Below are positions 28,394 through 37,738 of a DNA stretch of 64,000 nucleotides, piece by piece. The translations under genes and the position numbers were made by a program. Each line of letters opens with the position of its first letter. Positions within the stretch are counted from its first letter, which is position 1. The notes below the pieces were generated by a model that made no database searches, was not told where the DNA came from, and worked only from the letters and a program-made list of their open reading frames with translations. The stretch spans positions 62,001-126,000 of the forward strand of contig NZ_JAKJSC010000006.1 in NCBI RefSeq assembly GCF_029029525.1. The letters are read 5' to 3'. Origin of the DNA: Labilibaculum sp. DW002 (GTDB lineage Bacteria > Bacteroidota > Bacteroidia > Bacteroidales > Marinifilaceae).

Positions 28394-29320
28394 CTAAATT
28401 CTATACTTGCTATCCTCATCTTCCATAATCATGCCCAAGTAGCTTTCGTATCGGGTCATGCTAATTTTTCCAATTTCGACAGCTTCCTTTACTGCACATT
28501 TAGGTTCGTGCATATGTGTACAATTGTTGAATTGACAGCTGTTTGATATTTTGAAAATCTCCAAAAAGAAATGAGACATTTCCTCTTTTTCCATATTAAA
28601 GGTTCCAAACCCTCTAATTCCCGGCGTATCTATAATATAGCCTCCAAAATCGAGCTCGAACATCTCTGAAAAAGTAGTTGTGTGTTTTCCTGAAGAATGA
28701 GATTCTGAAATTTCACCTGTTTTCAGTTCCAAACCTGGCTGTATGTGGTTGATTAGAGTTGATTTTCCAACGCCGGAATGACCAGAAAGCAAATTTATCT
28801 TGCCTTTTAATGCTTCTCTAATAATTTCTAAGTGTGTACCTTCTTTTGCGGATATTTCGTAACACTTGTAACCAATCGATTCGTAAATTCCTTTTAACTC
28901 AGCCAATCTTTCCATATCGTTTGGACGATAACGGTCAACTTTATTAAAAACCAAGTTTACCGGAATATTATAAGCTTCTGCAGCGGCCAGAAATCTATCG
29001 ATAAATGTTGTTGTTGTAAGAGGGTAATTAACTGTTACAATCAGAAAAGCGTGATCGATATTAGCTGCAATAATTTGGCTACTTTTTGAAAGATTAGTTG
29101 ATTTACGGATGATGTAGTTTTTGCGATCTTTAATCTTCACAATAACATTAGCATCCTTATCTTCGTTAAATTCAACAATATCGCCCACCGAAATAGGGTT
29201 AGTTGTTCGAATCCCTTCCATACGAAAACGTCCCTTTATTCTACAGTCATGAATTGTTCCATCACTTGTTTTAACGGTATACCAACTTCCTGTTGATTTT
29301 ATGACTAATCCTTCTTTCAA
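28394..29320 (-). CDS. rsgA: Ribosome small subunit GTPase RsgA
   Basis: Circularly permuted GTPase (YjeQ) that acts in late 30S maturation. An OB-fold domain (GLVIKSTGSWYTVKT, CRIKGRFRM) precedes the GTPase: NKVDRY (G4), then LSGHSGVGKSTLINHI (G1) and DTPGIRGF (G3). The C-terminal zinc knuckle is CQFNNCTHMHEPKC. I place the start at the TTG at 29320, giving KEGLVIKSTGSWY as the N-terminus, as in relatives. The upstream ATG at 29356 would place a perfect TACTTTTG -7 box inside the gene. Confidence 0.95.
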   Translation of the reverse strand: MKEGLVIKSTGSWYTVKTSDGTIHDCRIKGRFRMEGIRTTNPISVGDIVEFNEDKDANVIVKIKDRKNYIIRKSTNLSKSSQIIAANIDHAFLIVTVNYPLTTTTFIDRFLAAAEAYNIPVNLVFNKVDRYRPNDMERLAELKGIYESIGYKCYEISAKEGTHLEIIREALKGKINLLSGHSGVGKSTLINHIQPGLELKTGEISESHSSGKHTTTFSEMFELDFGGYIIDTPGIRGFGTFNMEKEEMSHFFLEIFKISNSCQFNNCTHMHEPKCAVKEAVEIGKISMTRYESYLGMIMEDEDSKYRI

Positions 29321-29337
29321 TGCGCTTATTTTTATTA

Positions 29338-29345
29338 CAAAAGTA
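29338..29345 (-). promoter_or_regulatory. -7 box of rsgA
   Basis: TACTTTTG on the minus strand matches TAnnTTTG and sits 18 bases before the preferred TTG start. It helps exclude the longer ATG start. Confidence 0.45.
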
Positions 29346-29473
29346 GTTGATTCCAAGCAATTTTAGACTATTTCCTTTCATTTTCTGATTTTTTAACAAA
29401 TCTCCTTTCACATTCTGGCCAATCAGGTATTTTCTTTTTTATCTTTATTCACTCCAAATAAAAAACATACGCT

Positions 29474-30241
29474 ATGCGAAAAATAATAAGTTACAATGTA
29501 AATGGAATTCGTGCCGCTTTAGGTAAAGATTTCATTGGCTGGATAAAGCAGGAAAACCCAGATATTCTTCTTATACAGGAAACTAAAGCACAACCTGAAC
29601 AGATCGAAACTCATCTTTTTGAAGAATTAGGTTATCATTGCTACTGGTTTTCTGCAGAAAAAAAAGGATATAGTGGCGTTGGTATCTTGAGTAAGATAAA
29701 GCCTGATCATGTTGTTATTGGTATTGACAATCCAAAATATGATGTAGAAGGAAGAGCTATTCGTGCTGATTTTGGAGATGTTTCTGTTTTTAGTACTTAC
29801 CACCCTTCGGGAACTACTGGAGGTCCTCGTCAAGATTATAAAATGGAATGGCTAGCCTATTTTCAAGAATACATTACTGAATTAAAAAAGGAAAGACCTA
29901 ATTTGATTATTGGTGGCGATTATAACATATGCCATAAGCCTATAGATATCAGTAGGCCAGAAAAAAAGAAAAACGTATCGGGCTTTTTACCCGAAGAAAG
30001 AGAATGGGTAAGTCAGTTTATTGATAATGGTTTTATTGACAGCTTTAGAGAGTTTGATCAATCTCCAGATAAATATAGTTGGTGGAGTTACAGAGCTGGC
30101 TCCAGAGGGAAAAACCTCGGCTGGCGTATCGATTACCATATGGTTAGCGAACCATTGCGTGACAAGCTAAAAGGAGCTTCTATTCTTGCAGATATCGTAC
30201 ACTCAGATCATTGTCCGGTTGTAGTTGAAGTTGATTTTTAA
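29474..30241 (+). CDS. xth: Exodeoxyribonuclease III
   Basis: ExoIII/AP endonuclease of the endonuclease-exonuclease-phosphatase fold, 255 residues; acts in base-excision repair. Motifs are SYNVNGIRAA (metal Asn), LLIQETKA (metal Glu), GVGILSK, GGDYNICHKPIDI (Asp/Asn pair) and IVHSDHCPVVVEV (catalytic Asp-His). No signal peptide. Length is normal. It is a single gene converging on the transporter gene, with a shared terminator. Confidence 0.95.
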   Translation: MRKIISYNVNGIRAALGKDFIGWIKQENPDILLIQETKAQPEQIETHLFEELGYHCYWFSAEKKGYSGVGILSKIKPDHVVIGIDNPKYDVEGRAIRADFGDVSVFSTYHPSGTTGGPRQDYKMEWLAYFQEYITELKKERPNLIIGGDYNICHKPIDISRPEKKKNVSGFLPEEREWVSQFIDNGFIDSFREFDQSPDKYSWWSYRAGSRGKNLGWRIDYHMVSEPLRDKLKGASILADIVHSDHCPVVVEVDF

Positions 30242-30259
30242 ATCCGTCAAATAATTATC

Positions 30260-30292
30260 AATCCCGAAGAGAATTCCTTTTCGGGATTTTTT
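30260..30292. terminator. Bidirectional terminator
   Basis: AATCCCGAA / TTCGGGATT stem with an 11-base loop and a T-run on the plus strand, 18 bases after the exodeoxyribonuclease stop and directly before the stop of the convergent transporter gene. Confidence 0.8.
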
Positions 30293-30295
30293 AAT

Positions 30296-31882
30296 TTATA
30301 TCATACTGACAAGTTGTACGCATACAATTAGAAAAACCATAGCAATAGGATAAACTGTTGCATAAGCAATAGCCTGAGCATTAGAGTCAGTCATACCGTC
30401 AACGGCAGCTAAACCTGGTGTACTGGTCATACTACCGGTAAGAGCACCCAATAAGTTAAGAAGGTTCATTTTAAGCCAATAGTGGCCGATTAATGTGGTG
30501 ATAATCATTGGGATTAATGTGATTCCTATGCCAACGCCGAACAAAACTAAACCAGATTCTTGGAATGTTTCAACTAAATGTGAACCTGCGCTTGTTCCAA
30601 CTACCGAAAGGAACATTAGTAAGCCTAGTTGACGAAGCAATTGATTCGCTGTTCCAGACATGGTCCATAAAACCGGACCCGTTTTTCCGATTCTACTAAG
30701 CACTAAGGCAACCATTAAGACGCCACCTGTTAATCCAAGCGAGAAGGTAAAATCATCCGAAAATGAAATCTTCAGCTTACCAACTAAAACACCTAATACG
30801 ATACCGGTTGCAATTGGGAAAAAGTCGGTGTCGGATAATTTTTTAACATCGTTACCAAAGAGATGACGAACGTTATTGATATTCCCGGTACCACAGGCCA
30901 CAATAAGCTTATCTCCAAAACGAATAATTGATTTTGAACTAGGAGCAATATCAATACCCGCTCTTCTGATTCGTGTGATTCGAGCATTGTAATTTGATAA
31001 TACATTTAGCTGGCCGATTGTCTTATTTACGACATCTTTATTGGTAACTAAAATACTTTCAACCACATAATCTACACTTAAAGGAATCTTTTCCTGAGTT
31101 TCCTCTCCAATAAGCAGTCTGGCTTTCTCAATAGCTTGTTCAGTTCCAATTAGCTTTACGATATCCCCTTTTTCAAGTCTTGTGGTAGGCAAAGGCACAA
31201 TTGTTTTTCCTTCATGCATTATTCGAGTAATGTTGGCTTGTGTCATAGCACGAACTTTTAGTTCACGTATGGTCTTACCAACTATCTTTTCATTTTCAAC
31301 AACAAAATTCTTATTGACTAATTCTGGATTCTGTTTTAAAATCTCTTCTTCTAATTTATCAGCCTCTTTTTTAATATTAACAGCAGTTAATTTTGGGTAT
31401 AACCTTACAAAAAGAATTACACCAATTACACCAAATGGGTAAGCAATACCGTAACCGATAGAAGCCATTGGTGATTGAGTAGTTTCAATAGCTGCAGCTA
31501 AACCAGGCGTACTGGTTAGTGAACCAGTTAATAATCCAATAGCAATATTCATATCGACTTGAAATACGATAGCTAATAAAAGGGTCACCAAAGATGCACT
31601 TCCTACCAAGATCAGAGCTAGTAAAATTAACTCTCTACCATTTTTTTGAAAGGATTCGAAAAATCCTGGTCCGGCTTGAATACCTATGGTGAAAATAAAT
31701 AGAGTTAAACCAATTTTTTGAATGTCAATAGGAATACTTACACCAAAGTGGCCAAATACAAGAGCGACAAAGATAACAGCAGAAACATCAAGAGAGATGC
31801 CTTTTATTTTAATGTTACCAATTATAAATCCGATTGCAACTATTAGAAATAGAACGAAATAACTTGATGATAATAAATCCAT
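30296..31882 (-). CDS. AspT/YidE family transporter with two TrkA-C domains
   Basis: 528-residue membrane protein of the aspartate:alanine exchanger family. The order is a membrane half (residues ~5-165), two cytoplasmic TrkA-C (RCK_C) domains (~195-265 and ~275-350), and a second membrane half (~360-528). The halves share the internal-repeat signature LLTGSLTSTPGLAAA and ALTGSMTSTPGLAAV, characteristic of AspT/YidE proteins. Substrate is not predictable; relatives exchange dicarboxylates or amino acids. It is a single gene. Confidence 0.92.
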   Translation of the reverse strand: MDLLSSSYFVLFLIVAIGFIIGNIKIKGISLDVSAVIFVALVFGHFGVSIPIDIQKIGLTLFIFTIGIQAGPGFFESFQKNGRELILLALILVGSASLVTLLLAIVFQVDMNIAIGLLTGSLTSTPGLAAAIETTQSPMASIGYGIAYPFGVIGVILFVRLYPKLTAVNIKKEADKLEEEILKQNPELVNKNFVVENEKIVGKTIRELKVRAMTQANITRIMHEGKTIVPLPTTRLEKGDIVKLIGTEQAIEKARLLIGEETQEKIPLSVDYVVESILVTNKDVVNKTIGQLNVLSNYNARITRIRRAGIDIAPSSKSIIRFGDKLIVACGTGNINNVRHLFGNDVKKLSDTDFFPIATGIVLGVLVGKLKISFSDDFTFSLGLTGGVLMVALVLSRIGKTGPVLWTMSGTANQLLRQLGLLMFLSVVGTSAGSHLVETFQESGLVLFGVGIGITLIPMIITTLIGHYWLKMNLLNLLGALTGSMTSTPGLAAVDGMTDSNAQAIAYATVYPIAMVFLIVCVQLVSMI

Positions 31883-31962
31883 TTAAGAAATCTTTTAAAT
31901 AATATGAAAACCAAGAGGCGATTCCCAACAAGAGCACAAAGGTAAAAATTCAAATGAAAAAA

Positions 31963-31987
31963 AGCGGTTGAATTTAATTCAACCGCT
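31963..31987 (-). terminator. pepE terminator
   Basis: AGCGGTTGAAT / ATTCAACCGCT stem with a three-base loop, followed by seven T residues on the minus strand. Confidence 0.88.
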
Positions 31988-32009
31988 CTAAATTATTATT
32001 TACTGATTC

Positions 32010-32720
32010 TTATTTCATCAAGAAATTAAAATCATCAGAAGCTTTTAATTCATATGGCTCAATACCATTTTTAAATATACGGCACTCTCTATCACCTATT
32101 AAACTGATTTTGCCATCCTCAACCAAGAACATGGTTGCTTCTCTTAAACCAGCTACATACATATCAGGGTTTAATACTAAGAACTCATTGATTCTATCTT
32201 CGCGAGTTTCTCCACCGTGTCCTTCCGGGTTTTTATCCAAATAGTGAGGATTAATTTGGAATGGGATCAGATTTAAAGCCTCAAAACCAAGAGGATCAAT
32301 AATTGGCATATCATTAGTCGTTTTAATTGTAGGGCAAGTTAAATTTGAACCAGCACTCCAGCCAATATAAGGTGTTTTACCATTGATTACTTTGTTACGA
32401 ATGGCATCAGTTAGATTAAATTTATGAACCATGTGTAAAAGGTTCCATGTGCTTCCACCACCAACAACAATAGCTTCCGCTTCTTCAACAGCTTTTATAG
32501 GATCTTCAAAACGATGTATAGATACAATATCGTGACCAACCTCGTTGAATCTATGCTTTACTTTTGCCTCATAATCATCAAAAGATACGGTAACACCAGC
32601 ATAAGGAATGAATAATGCCTTAATTGGTTTATCTCCTAAAAACTCTTTGATATTATTCTTTGGGTAATCTAAATATTCTTCACCAGGATTGGTTGAGTTA
32701 CTAATTAATAATAGTCTCAT
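32010..32720 (-). CDS. pepE: Dipeptidase E (peptidase family S51)
   Basis: Cytoplasmic aspartyl dipeptidase cleaving dipeptides with N-terminal Asp; 236 residues. The nucleophile Ser122 lies in YIGWSAGSNL, the glycine-rich strand is AIVVGGGSTWNLL, Asp137 is in TNDMP and His159 in INPHYLD, so the Ser-Asp-His set of E. coli PepE aligns. No signal peptide. Single gene. Confidence 0.93.
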   Translation of the reverse strand: MRLLLISNSTNPGEEYLDYPKNNIKEFLGDKPIKALFIPYAGVTVSFDDYEAKVKHRFNEVGHDIVSIHRFEDPIKAVEEAEAIVVGGGSTWNLLHMVHKFNLTDAIRNKVINGKTPYIGWSAGSNLTCPTIKTTNDMPIIDPLGFEALNLIPFQINPHYLDKNPEGHGGETREDRINEFLVLNPDMYVAGLREATMFLVEDGKISLIGDRECRIFKNGIEPYELKASDDFNFLMK

Positions 32721-32765
32721 TATTTTAAAATTTAGTTTAAGCTGATGTGTATTTCAGCTTTAAAT

Positions 32766-34772
32766 TTAATTATTTACTAAGGAAAGTAAGCTCTCTTTTT
32801 CAACAAATTCTAGATATTTATCATTGCCCATTGGTCTGCGAGGAATTATAAACGAAAAAGTACTTCCCTTATCCACTTCACTTTCGACCATCATTTGACC
32901 ATGGTTCTTCACTAGAAAATCTCGACATAAGGTAATTCCCAAGCCAGTACCTTTCTCATTTGCAGTACCATCTGTAGTTTTTCCTTCGTAGATATTCTCA
33001 ATCTGTTCTGGCATCATTCCAATACCATTATCAATTACTGAAATCTTAACAAAATACTCGCCTATTTCCGATTTAATTTCGATACTTCCCTCTTTGTGCG
33101 TGAATTTTATTGCATTGGAAATCAAATTCCTAAGAACCGTATTGATCATGTTCCAATCGACATATACTTCTACAGAAGCATTAGAACTTGTAAATAATTT
33201 AATCGATTTAATTTTAGCCAACTCAGCTAATAAACCGATGTTTGAATTAATTATTGAACTTGCATCAACCATTTGCAAATTAGCTGATATGGTTGAAGTT
33301 TGATTCTTTGCCCAAAACAATAAATTCTCTAACAACTCAAATGAGTTATCTGCCGAATGAAAGAGAGACACCAAAAATTCTGTTTTATCCTCTTCGCTTA
33401 GGTTTAATTCTTTATCGGTTAGCATCATGCGTAAACCATTGCTAATATTTCCAATGGATCCTCGTAAATCGTGAGCAATTAATGAGAACATTTTATCTTT
33501 CGTTTTATTGGCAGTTCTCAACTTATCTTCACTGTCTTTGAGACGTTTCATTGCTCCTATGAGCTCTTCCTGATGCTGACTAACCAAACGATTTCTCAAA
33601 TACAGTAATTCATTGTCTTTTAGGTTGTTTCGATATCTAAAAGTCAATAAGAAGATAACAACAAGTAAGACTAATAAAATTAGCAAACCAACTGTATATT
33701 GTCTATTGATCTCTAACTGTTGTGTTTGATTTTCGTCTCTCAACAATTGATTCTCTTGATTTTTCACATCTTCAATGTGTCTGGAATCCAAATCATCAAT
33801 TTTATTAGATAACTGTTCTGATGCTATCGAATCCTGATAAGCCTGAAGATTTTGATGCGCCAAAACTGACTTTTTATAGTTCCCCAATTTGGTGTAGTAG
33901 AGTGATAAATACTTGTAATAACCTCGAAATAATCTTTTAGAATTTAAATGAGAGGCAATCAAGTATCCTTTATCAAGATGATGTTTAGCTTTTTCTAATT
34001 CGCCATGATCCAAATACAATTCACTCATATTCAACTCGAACAAGCCGATTTTATTATTTGGAACTTTCGATTTGTAATAATCAACAGCTTCACGATAAGT
34101 TCGAATCGCTTTTAAGGTATCTCCCATTTCGGTATACAAACTTCCAATATCATTCAGAGCGTCACCAACAATTACTCTATGAGCCATTTTTTTACCCAAA
34201 GCCAAAGCTTCTTGCAGGTAATCCAAAGCTTGATCATGCCTATCAATCGCCTTGTAGTAGAGTCCTAGCAAATTTAAACAGCTTGCTATCCCTACTTTAT
34301 CATCAATATTTTCATAAATCTTTTTTGCTTCAAGCGTATAGGTATACGTCTTACTATATTTTCCTGATTGATAATAAACCGTGGCTAATTGACGGCTAAT
34401 ATCCGCCATGTCTTTTAGAAGTTTATGATCTTGAGCAAATCGATATGCTTTCAATAAATAATCCAGAGAGTTATCGTACTGGTTATCGATGTAGTAGGCA
34501 GTTCCTACATAATACATCGCTTTTATGATTTCGTTATCATATTCTAGGCTTTGAGCCAAAGCAAGTGCTTGCAATCCTTTAGCGATTCCTTCTCGAGGTT
34601 CTATTTCCCAATAAACCTTACTCATTTCAAGCAAAGTCTCCAATTTCTCTTGGCCGTACACATTTTCATAACGTTTATTCAAACTATCCAAACTTGTTTG
34701 AAAACCGGCGAAAGTAGGTAAGACAAGAAGAGCAGAAAAAAAACAAAATAAGAGTAGGGATTTCTTTTTCAT
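32766..34772 (-). CDS. TPR-containing sensor histidine kinase
   Basis: 668-residue hybrid of a secreted TPR sensor and a histidine kinase. After a signal peptide (LLLFCFFSALLVLPTFAG), residues ~35-320 consist of tetratricopeptide repeats (e.g. IASCLNLLGLYYKAIDRHDQAL). A coiled coil follows, then one transmembrane helix near 358-377. The phospho-acceptor motif is FSLIAHDLRGSIGNIS (His near 437), and the ATPase domain shows NLISNAIKFT, VIDNGIGM and GTGLGITLC. This layout is common in Bacteroidota; the signal is unknown. No response regulator is adjacent. Confidence 0.92.
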   Translation of the reverse strand: MKKKSLLLFCFFSALLVLPTFAGFQTSLDSLNKRYENVYGQEKLETLLEMSKVYWEIEPREGIAKGLQALALAQSLEYDNEIIKAMYYVGTAYYIDNQYDNSLDYLLKAYRFAQDHKLLKDMADISRQLATVYYQSGKYSKTYTYTLEAKKIYENIDDKVGIASCLNLLGLYYKAIDRHDQALDYLQEALALGKKMAHRVIVGDALNDIGSLYTEMGDTLKAIRTYREAVDYYKSKVPNNKIGLFELNMSELYLDHGELEKAKHHLDKGYLIASHLNSKRLFRGYYKYLSLYYTKLGNYKKSVLAHQNLQAYQDSIASEQLSNKIDDLDSRHIEDVKNQENQLLRDENQTQQLEINRQYTVGLLILLVLLVVIFLLTFRYRNNLKDNELLYLRNRLVSQHQEELIGAMKRLKDSEDKLRTANKTKDKMFSLIAHDLRGSIGNISNGLRMMLTDKELNLSEEDKTEFLVSLFHSADNSFELLENLLFWAKNQTSTISANLQMVDASSIINSNIGLLAELAKIKSIKLFTSSNASVEVYVDWNMINTVLRNLISNAIKFTHKEGSIEIKSEIGEYFVKISVIDNGIGMMPEQIENIYEGKTTDGTANEKGTGLGITLCRDFLVKNHGQMMVESEVDKGSTFSFIIPRRPMGNDKYLEFVEKESLLSLVNN

Positions 34773-34841
34773 GCCACTAATATACTATTTTATGACACAT
34801 AATTCAACATTCGTCAAAACTGATCTGTATATAAATAAAAA

Positions 34842-34866
34842 TGCCAGATCCTAGAAGAATCTGGCA
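34842..34866 (-). terminator. Terminator of the ECF-sigma operon
   Basis: TGCCAGAT / ATCTGGCA stem 22 bases after the stop of the outer-membrane protein gene. A short T-run follows on the minus strand. Confidence 0.8.
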
Positions 34867-34888
34867 TAATATTATTTATTATTTGGTA

Positions 34889-35977
34889 TTAGAATGTTAT
34901 CAAGGTAATTCCTACTGTAAATGGATCCAATTCAGGGCCATCATTTTTTTCGAATAGTCCATTTAAACCATAAGTAGCAAAAAAGTTTAGAGAACGATAA
35001 CCGACACGTACCTGCGCAGAATAACGAAGTGTATTTAAATTAAAATCGTCATGATCTTTGTCCTTGTGTTTGTTACCATTCGACTTGTATTTTATTTTGG
35101 TATGAGAACCTAAACGTAAACCTCCCACTACTCCTGCCGACATGTGGACTCTTCTGGTTTTATACTTAACTGGAATTTGAAATTCAAGAAGCAAAGGCAC
35201 CGTAAGATATAAGCTTGTTAATTTGCTTTTCTTTACTGACCAATCTGAGTCAATTGCGTATGGTTGAATTAAATCAGAACCACCTTTTTCCAAACTTATG
35301 TTCTGATCGAATCGATAATTATTCCACTCTAAACCTAAACCAGTAACCAAACCAATGGTGTTTCGTTCTTTTTGCAAGCCTATATCATATTGCAAAAAAT
35401 TCAAGTTTACGGCAAGAGACTTGGCCATATCCAAATCCATAAAGTCATTTTGTTCTGCAGGATACATACTATAATCTTCTTCAGCAAAACCATTTACACC
35501 CATCTCAAAACCAGCCCAATGTCCTCTAAAACCTTTTTCTTCATCAATAAAGAATTTATCTTGATCAGAATCCCATGGATGTACCTTTTGAATTCGAATT
35601 CGAGTACCATGCCAACCATCGATAATGTTAATTTGCTTGCCTCCAATTCTTATTTTAGTTGTATCACGGTCTTCTTCAAAACCAACCTTACCAATCTTTC
35701 CAATTTTAGCCTTAATCCCATTGTCACTTTCAACTACCTTCACGACATCTTTTTTCATGAATTTAACTTTGGTAGTATCCTCCCCGTAGCTTTTGGTTAC
35801 TTTATAAATTGTCTCTGTTCTATTTTTGGTATCAGATTTCTTCTTTTTGCTCGACCAAGAATCTTCAATTAATACCTTCTTTTTAATGCTGTCCGTTTTT
35901 ACAGTATCAACAACTACTTGAGCATTAATTCCGAAAACCAATAAAAAAGCTATACTTAGTAATAGTAATTTCTTCAT
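34889..35977 (-). CDS. Predicted outer-membrane beta-barrel protein of the sigma operon
   Basis: 362-residue exported protein (signal MKKLLLLSIAFLLVFGINAQ). After a charged, Lys-rich segment (~20-135), the C-terminal ~220 residues alternate short hydrophobic strands and turns (e.g. HWAGFEMGVNGF, SLYLTVPLLLEFQIPVK, SAQVRVGYRSLNFFATYGL) and end in GITLITF, an aromatic end suited to barrel insertion. It resembles PorT-like small barrel proteins; no function can be assigned. It is the third gene after an ECF sigma factor and its probable anti-sigma factor, 60 bp from the latter, so envelope stress or surface remodelling is a reasonable guess. Confidence 0.72.
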   Translation of the reverse strand: MKKLLLLSIAFLLVFGINAQVVVDTVKTDSIKKKVLIEDSWSSKKKKSDTKNRTETIYKVTKSYGEDTTKVKFMKKDVVKVVESDNGIKAKIGKIGKVGFEEDRDTTKIRIGGKQINIIDGWHGTRIRIQKVHPWDSDQDKFFIDEEKGFRGHWAGFEMGVNGFAEEDYSMYPAEQNDFMDLDMAKSLAVNLNFLQYDIGLQKERNTIGLVTGLGLEWNNYRFDQNISLEKGGSDLIQPYAIDSDWSVKKSKLTSLYLTVPLLLEFQIPVKYKTRRVHMSAGVVGGLRLGSHTKIKYKSNGNKHKDKDHDDFNLNTLRYSAQVRVGYRSLNFFATYGLNGLFEKNDGPELDPFTVGITLITF

Positions 35978-36037
35978 AACATTATTTTTTTCTTATTTCT
36001 AAGGGTAAGACGAAGTACTTGAGGAATAGTTACAGGC

Positions 36038-37078
36038 TTATTTAATTGTTTTTGAAAAACCGATTCCTTCACTCTTAAAATTCAATCTTGTTTTCTCAGT
36101 TACAGAATCATAGGTCCTTTCTAGTTTCACATTTTTACCTGCAATCTCTCCTATTTTATCAACACCATATTTTGCAATTGCATACAAAACTGAACTTTTC
36201 TTTTTAGGAGCACTCGATTTCCAAGACATACCCAATTGAGCCAATCCATTGTTTTGATCAACTGTTTCGATAGAAACTTTCTCTATCACTTTTAATTTAG
36301 GCTCAAAATTAGCCTTGTTCGAAAGAGCTGCGACCTTTACATTTGAACTTAGCACTGGCAAAGCAACTTTTTCGACTATTTTTTCAAAGTCTTTTGCAGG
36401 AACCTTTTTAGGACCGCTTAATTCTTGCAATTCCTTAACTAAACTCTTTGCTTCTTTTATTTTTTCTGCTTGAAAACCAGAATCCTTTTCTGGGTCAATA
36501 GAAGTCACCTTTTCAACAACTAGCTTTTCTACTTTAGTAGGCTCAGGCTGAACTTGAGAAATTGATTTGATACCCGTGTTTACATCTTCGTATTGGTAAA
36601 AGATGCTCCACAAGGAAAAAAGTAATAAAACCGAAGCGGCTGCTCCAATTCTTGAGAAATACCACCAAAAAGCAATCTTTCTTTCGTCCTTTTTTAACCC
36701 TTCCTTGTTCTCGAATACGACTTTATCATCAGGAATTAAAATCGTTTTTTGATAAGTATTACTCTCATTTTTAAATGTTTCATTTTTTTCTAAAAACAGA
36801 TCAAAAGCAATCTCATCATCAACCGATAAATCTCCCTCCAAACGAGCAATGCAAAAATCATCGAAACTATTTCTAAATGGAATCTCTTTAAGTGAATTAG
36901 GCTCTATTGACATACTTTCTTGAGCCACTTCCGGACACTCCATTTCCTCCAACTCCTCTTTTAGGTCTGGATTTTGGATCAGAAAAACCTCCAACTCATT
37001 CATTTGATCCGGATTTAAGGTTCCGTCCAAATAATCGAGAAAGAATTCCTCATAGTTATGTCTGGTAATTTTATTCAT
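36038..37078 (-). CDS. Membrane-bound anti-sigma-factor-like protein
   Basis: 346-residue protein. The N-terminal part has two similar helical blocks (residues ~5-45 and ~65-100: EEFFLDYLDGTLNPDQ and FDDFCIARLEGDLSVDDE), resembling anti-sigma zinc-finger-like modules but without the His-Cys-Cys zinc motif. One transmembrane helix lies near 146-166. A long Lys/Glu-rich extracytoplasmic tail of ~180 residues follows. Its position 7 bp after an ECF sigma gene supports a role in sequestering that factor. The duplicated N-terminal block and length are unusual. Confidence 0.7.
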   Translation of the reverse strand: MNKITRHNYEEFFLDYLDGTLNPDQMNELEVFLIQNPDLKEELEEMECPEVAQESMSIEPNSLKEIPFRNSFDDFCIARLEGDLSVDDEIAFDLFLEKNETFKNESNTYQKTILIPDDKVVFENKEGLKKDERKIAFWWYFSRIGAAASVLLLFSLWSIFYQYEDVNTGIKSISQVQPEPTKVEKLVVEKVTSIDPEKDSGFQAEKIKEAKSLVKELQELSGPKKVPAKDFEKIVEKVALPVLSSNVKVAALSNKANFEPKLKVIEKVSIETVDQNNGLAQLGMSWKSSAPKKKSSVLYAIAKYGVDKIGEIAGKNVKLERTYDSVTEKTRLNFKSEGIGFSKTIK

Positions 37079-37085
37079 TTTCTTT

Positions 37086-37571
37086 TTAAACTATCGATTC
37101 AATGCTACCAATGTATTCCTTCAAACTCTTCCGTGCTCGATAAATGTAAACCTTCACCTGAGACTCGCTTAAATTGGTAATCTTTGCTATCTCTGCATAA
37201 GAATAACCTTCGTAATCTCGCAGTAAAATAACCGACCGTTGCACATCCGACAAGCGTTTCAATGCCTCATCTAAGACTTCACTTAAGTCTGTATATTGCT
37301 CCGAATGAGCATATTTTCCTACATCAACATTTTCAAAATCTTCTTTTCTTTTTTCTCTTCTGATTAAATCAATCATTGTATGATATGCCGTTGTGTACAA
37401 ATACGACTTTACCTTTAAAAAATTAACTCCATCCACATTCCGCCACAATTTTTCGAAACTATCTTGCACAATATCCCTAGCTTTATCCTCATCTCTAATG
37501 TTTTTGAGGATAAAACGAAACATTCCATCAGCGTGCTGATCTACGGCTATATTGTATTCGTTTAGGTTCAT
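37086..37571 (-). CDS. ECF RNA polymerase sigma factor
   Basis: 161-residue sigma-70-family ECF factor. Region 2 is MFRFILKNIRDEDKARDIVQDSFEKLWRN and region 4 LSDVQRSVILLRDYEGYSYAEIAKITNLSESQVKVYIYRARKSL. No extra C-terminal domain. It is first in a three-gene unit with an anti-sigma-like gene and an outer-membrane protein gene. A TAAATTTG box (37592-37585) lies 14 bases before the ATG, giving a very short leader. Confidence 0.93.
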   Translation of the reverse strand: MNLNEYNIAVDQHADGMFRFILKNIRDEDKARDIVQDSFEKLWRNVDGVNFLKVKSYLYTTAYHTMIDLIRREKRKEDFENVDVGKYAHSEQYTDLSEVLDEALKRLSDVQRSVILLRDYEGYSYAEIAKITNLSESQVKVYIYRARKSLKEYIGSIESIV

Positions 37572-37584
37572 ATTTAGTGGCAGT

Positions 37585-37592
37585 CAAATTTA
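37585..37592 (-). promoter_or_regulatory. -7 box of ECF sigma operon
   Basis: TAAATTTG on the minus strand matches TAnnTTTG. No clear -33 TTG at normal spacing. The transcript would have a leader of about 8 bases. Confidence 0.4.
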
Positions 37593-37738
37593 AGACGACT
37601 AGCTATCTTGAAAAGTTACAGACATTTTTTATTATCTTCGATTTTGAAACCATTTTACTGATATTAATAAATTCTTCTTCGTTTTATTCCAACATCATAT
37701 TCATGATGAATTTCTAAATTTAAAAATTTCAACTCGAC

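Noticed and set aside
35372-35872. 166-codon plus-strand frame opposite the outer-membrane protein gene
   Set aside because: It lies wholly antisense to a gene with signal peptide and operon context; the product is rich in Ile, Phe and Asn as expected for a shadow frame.
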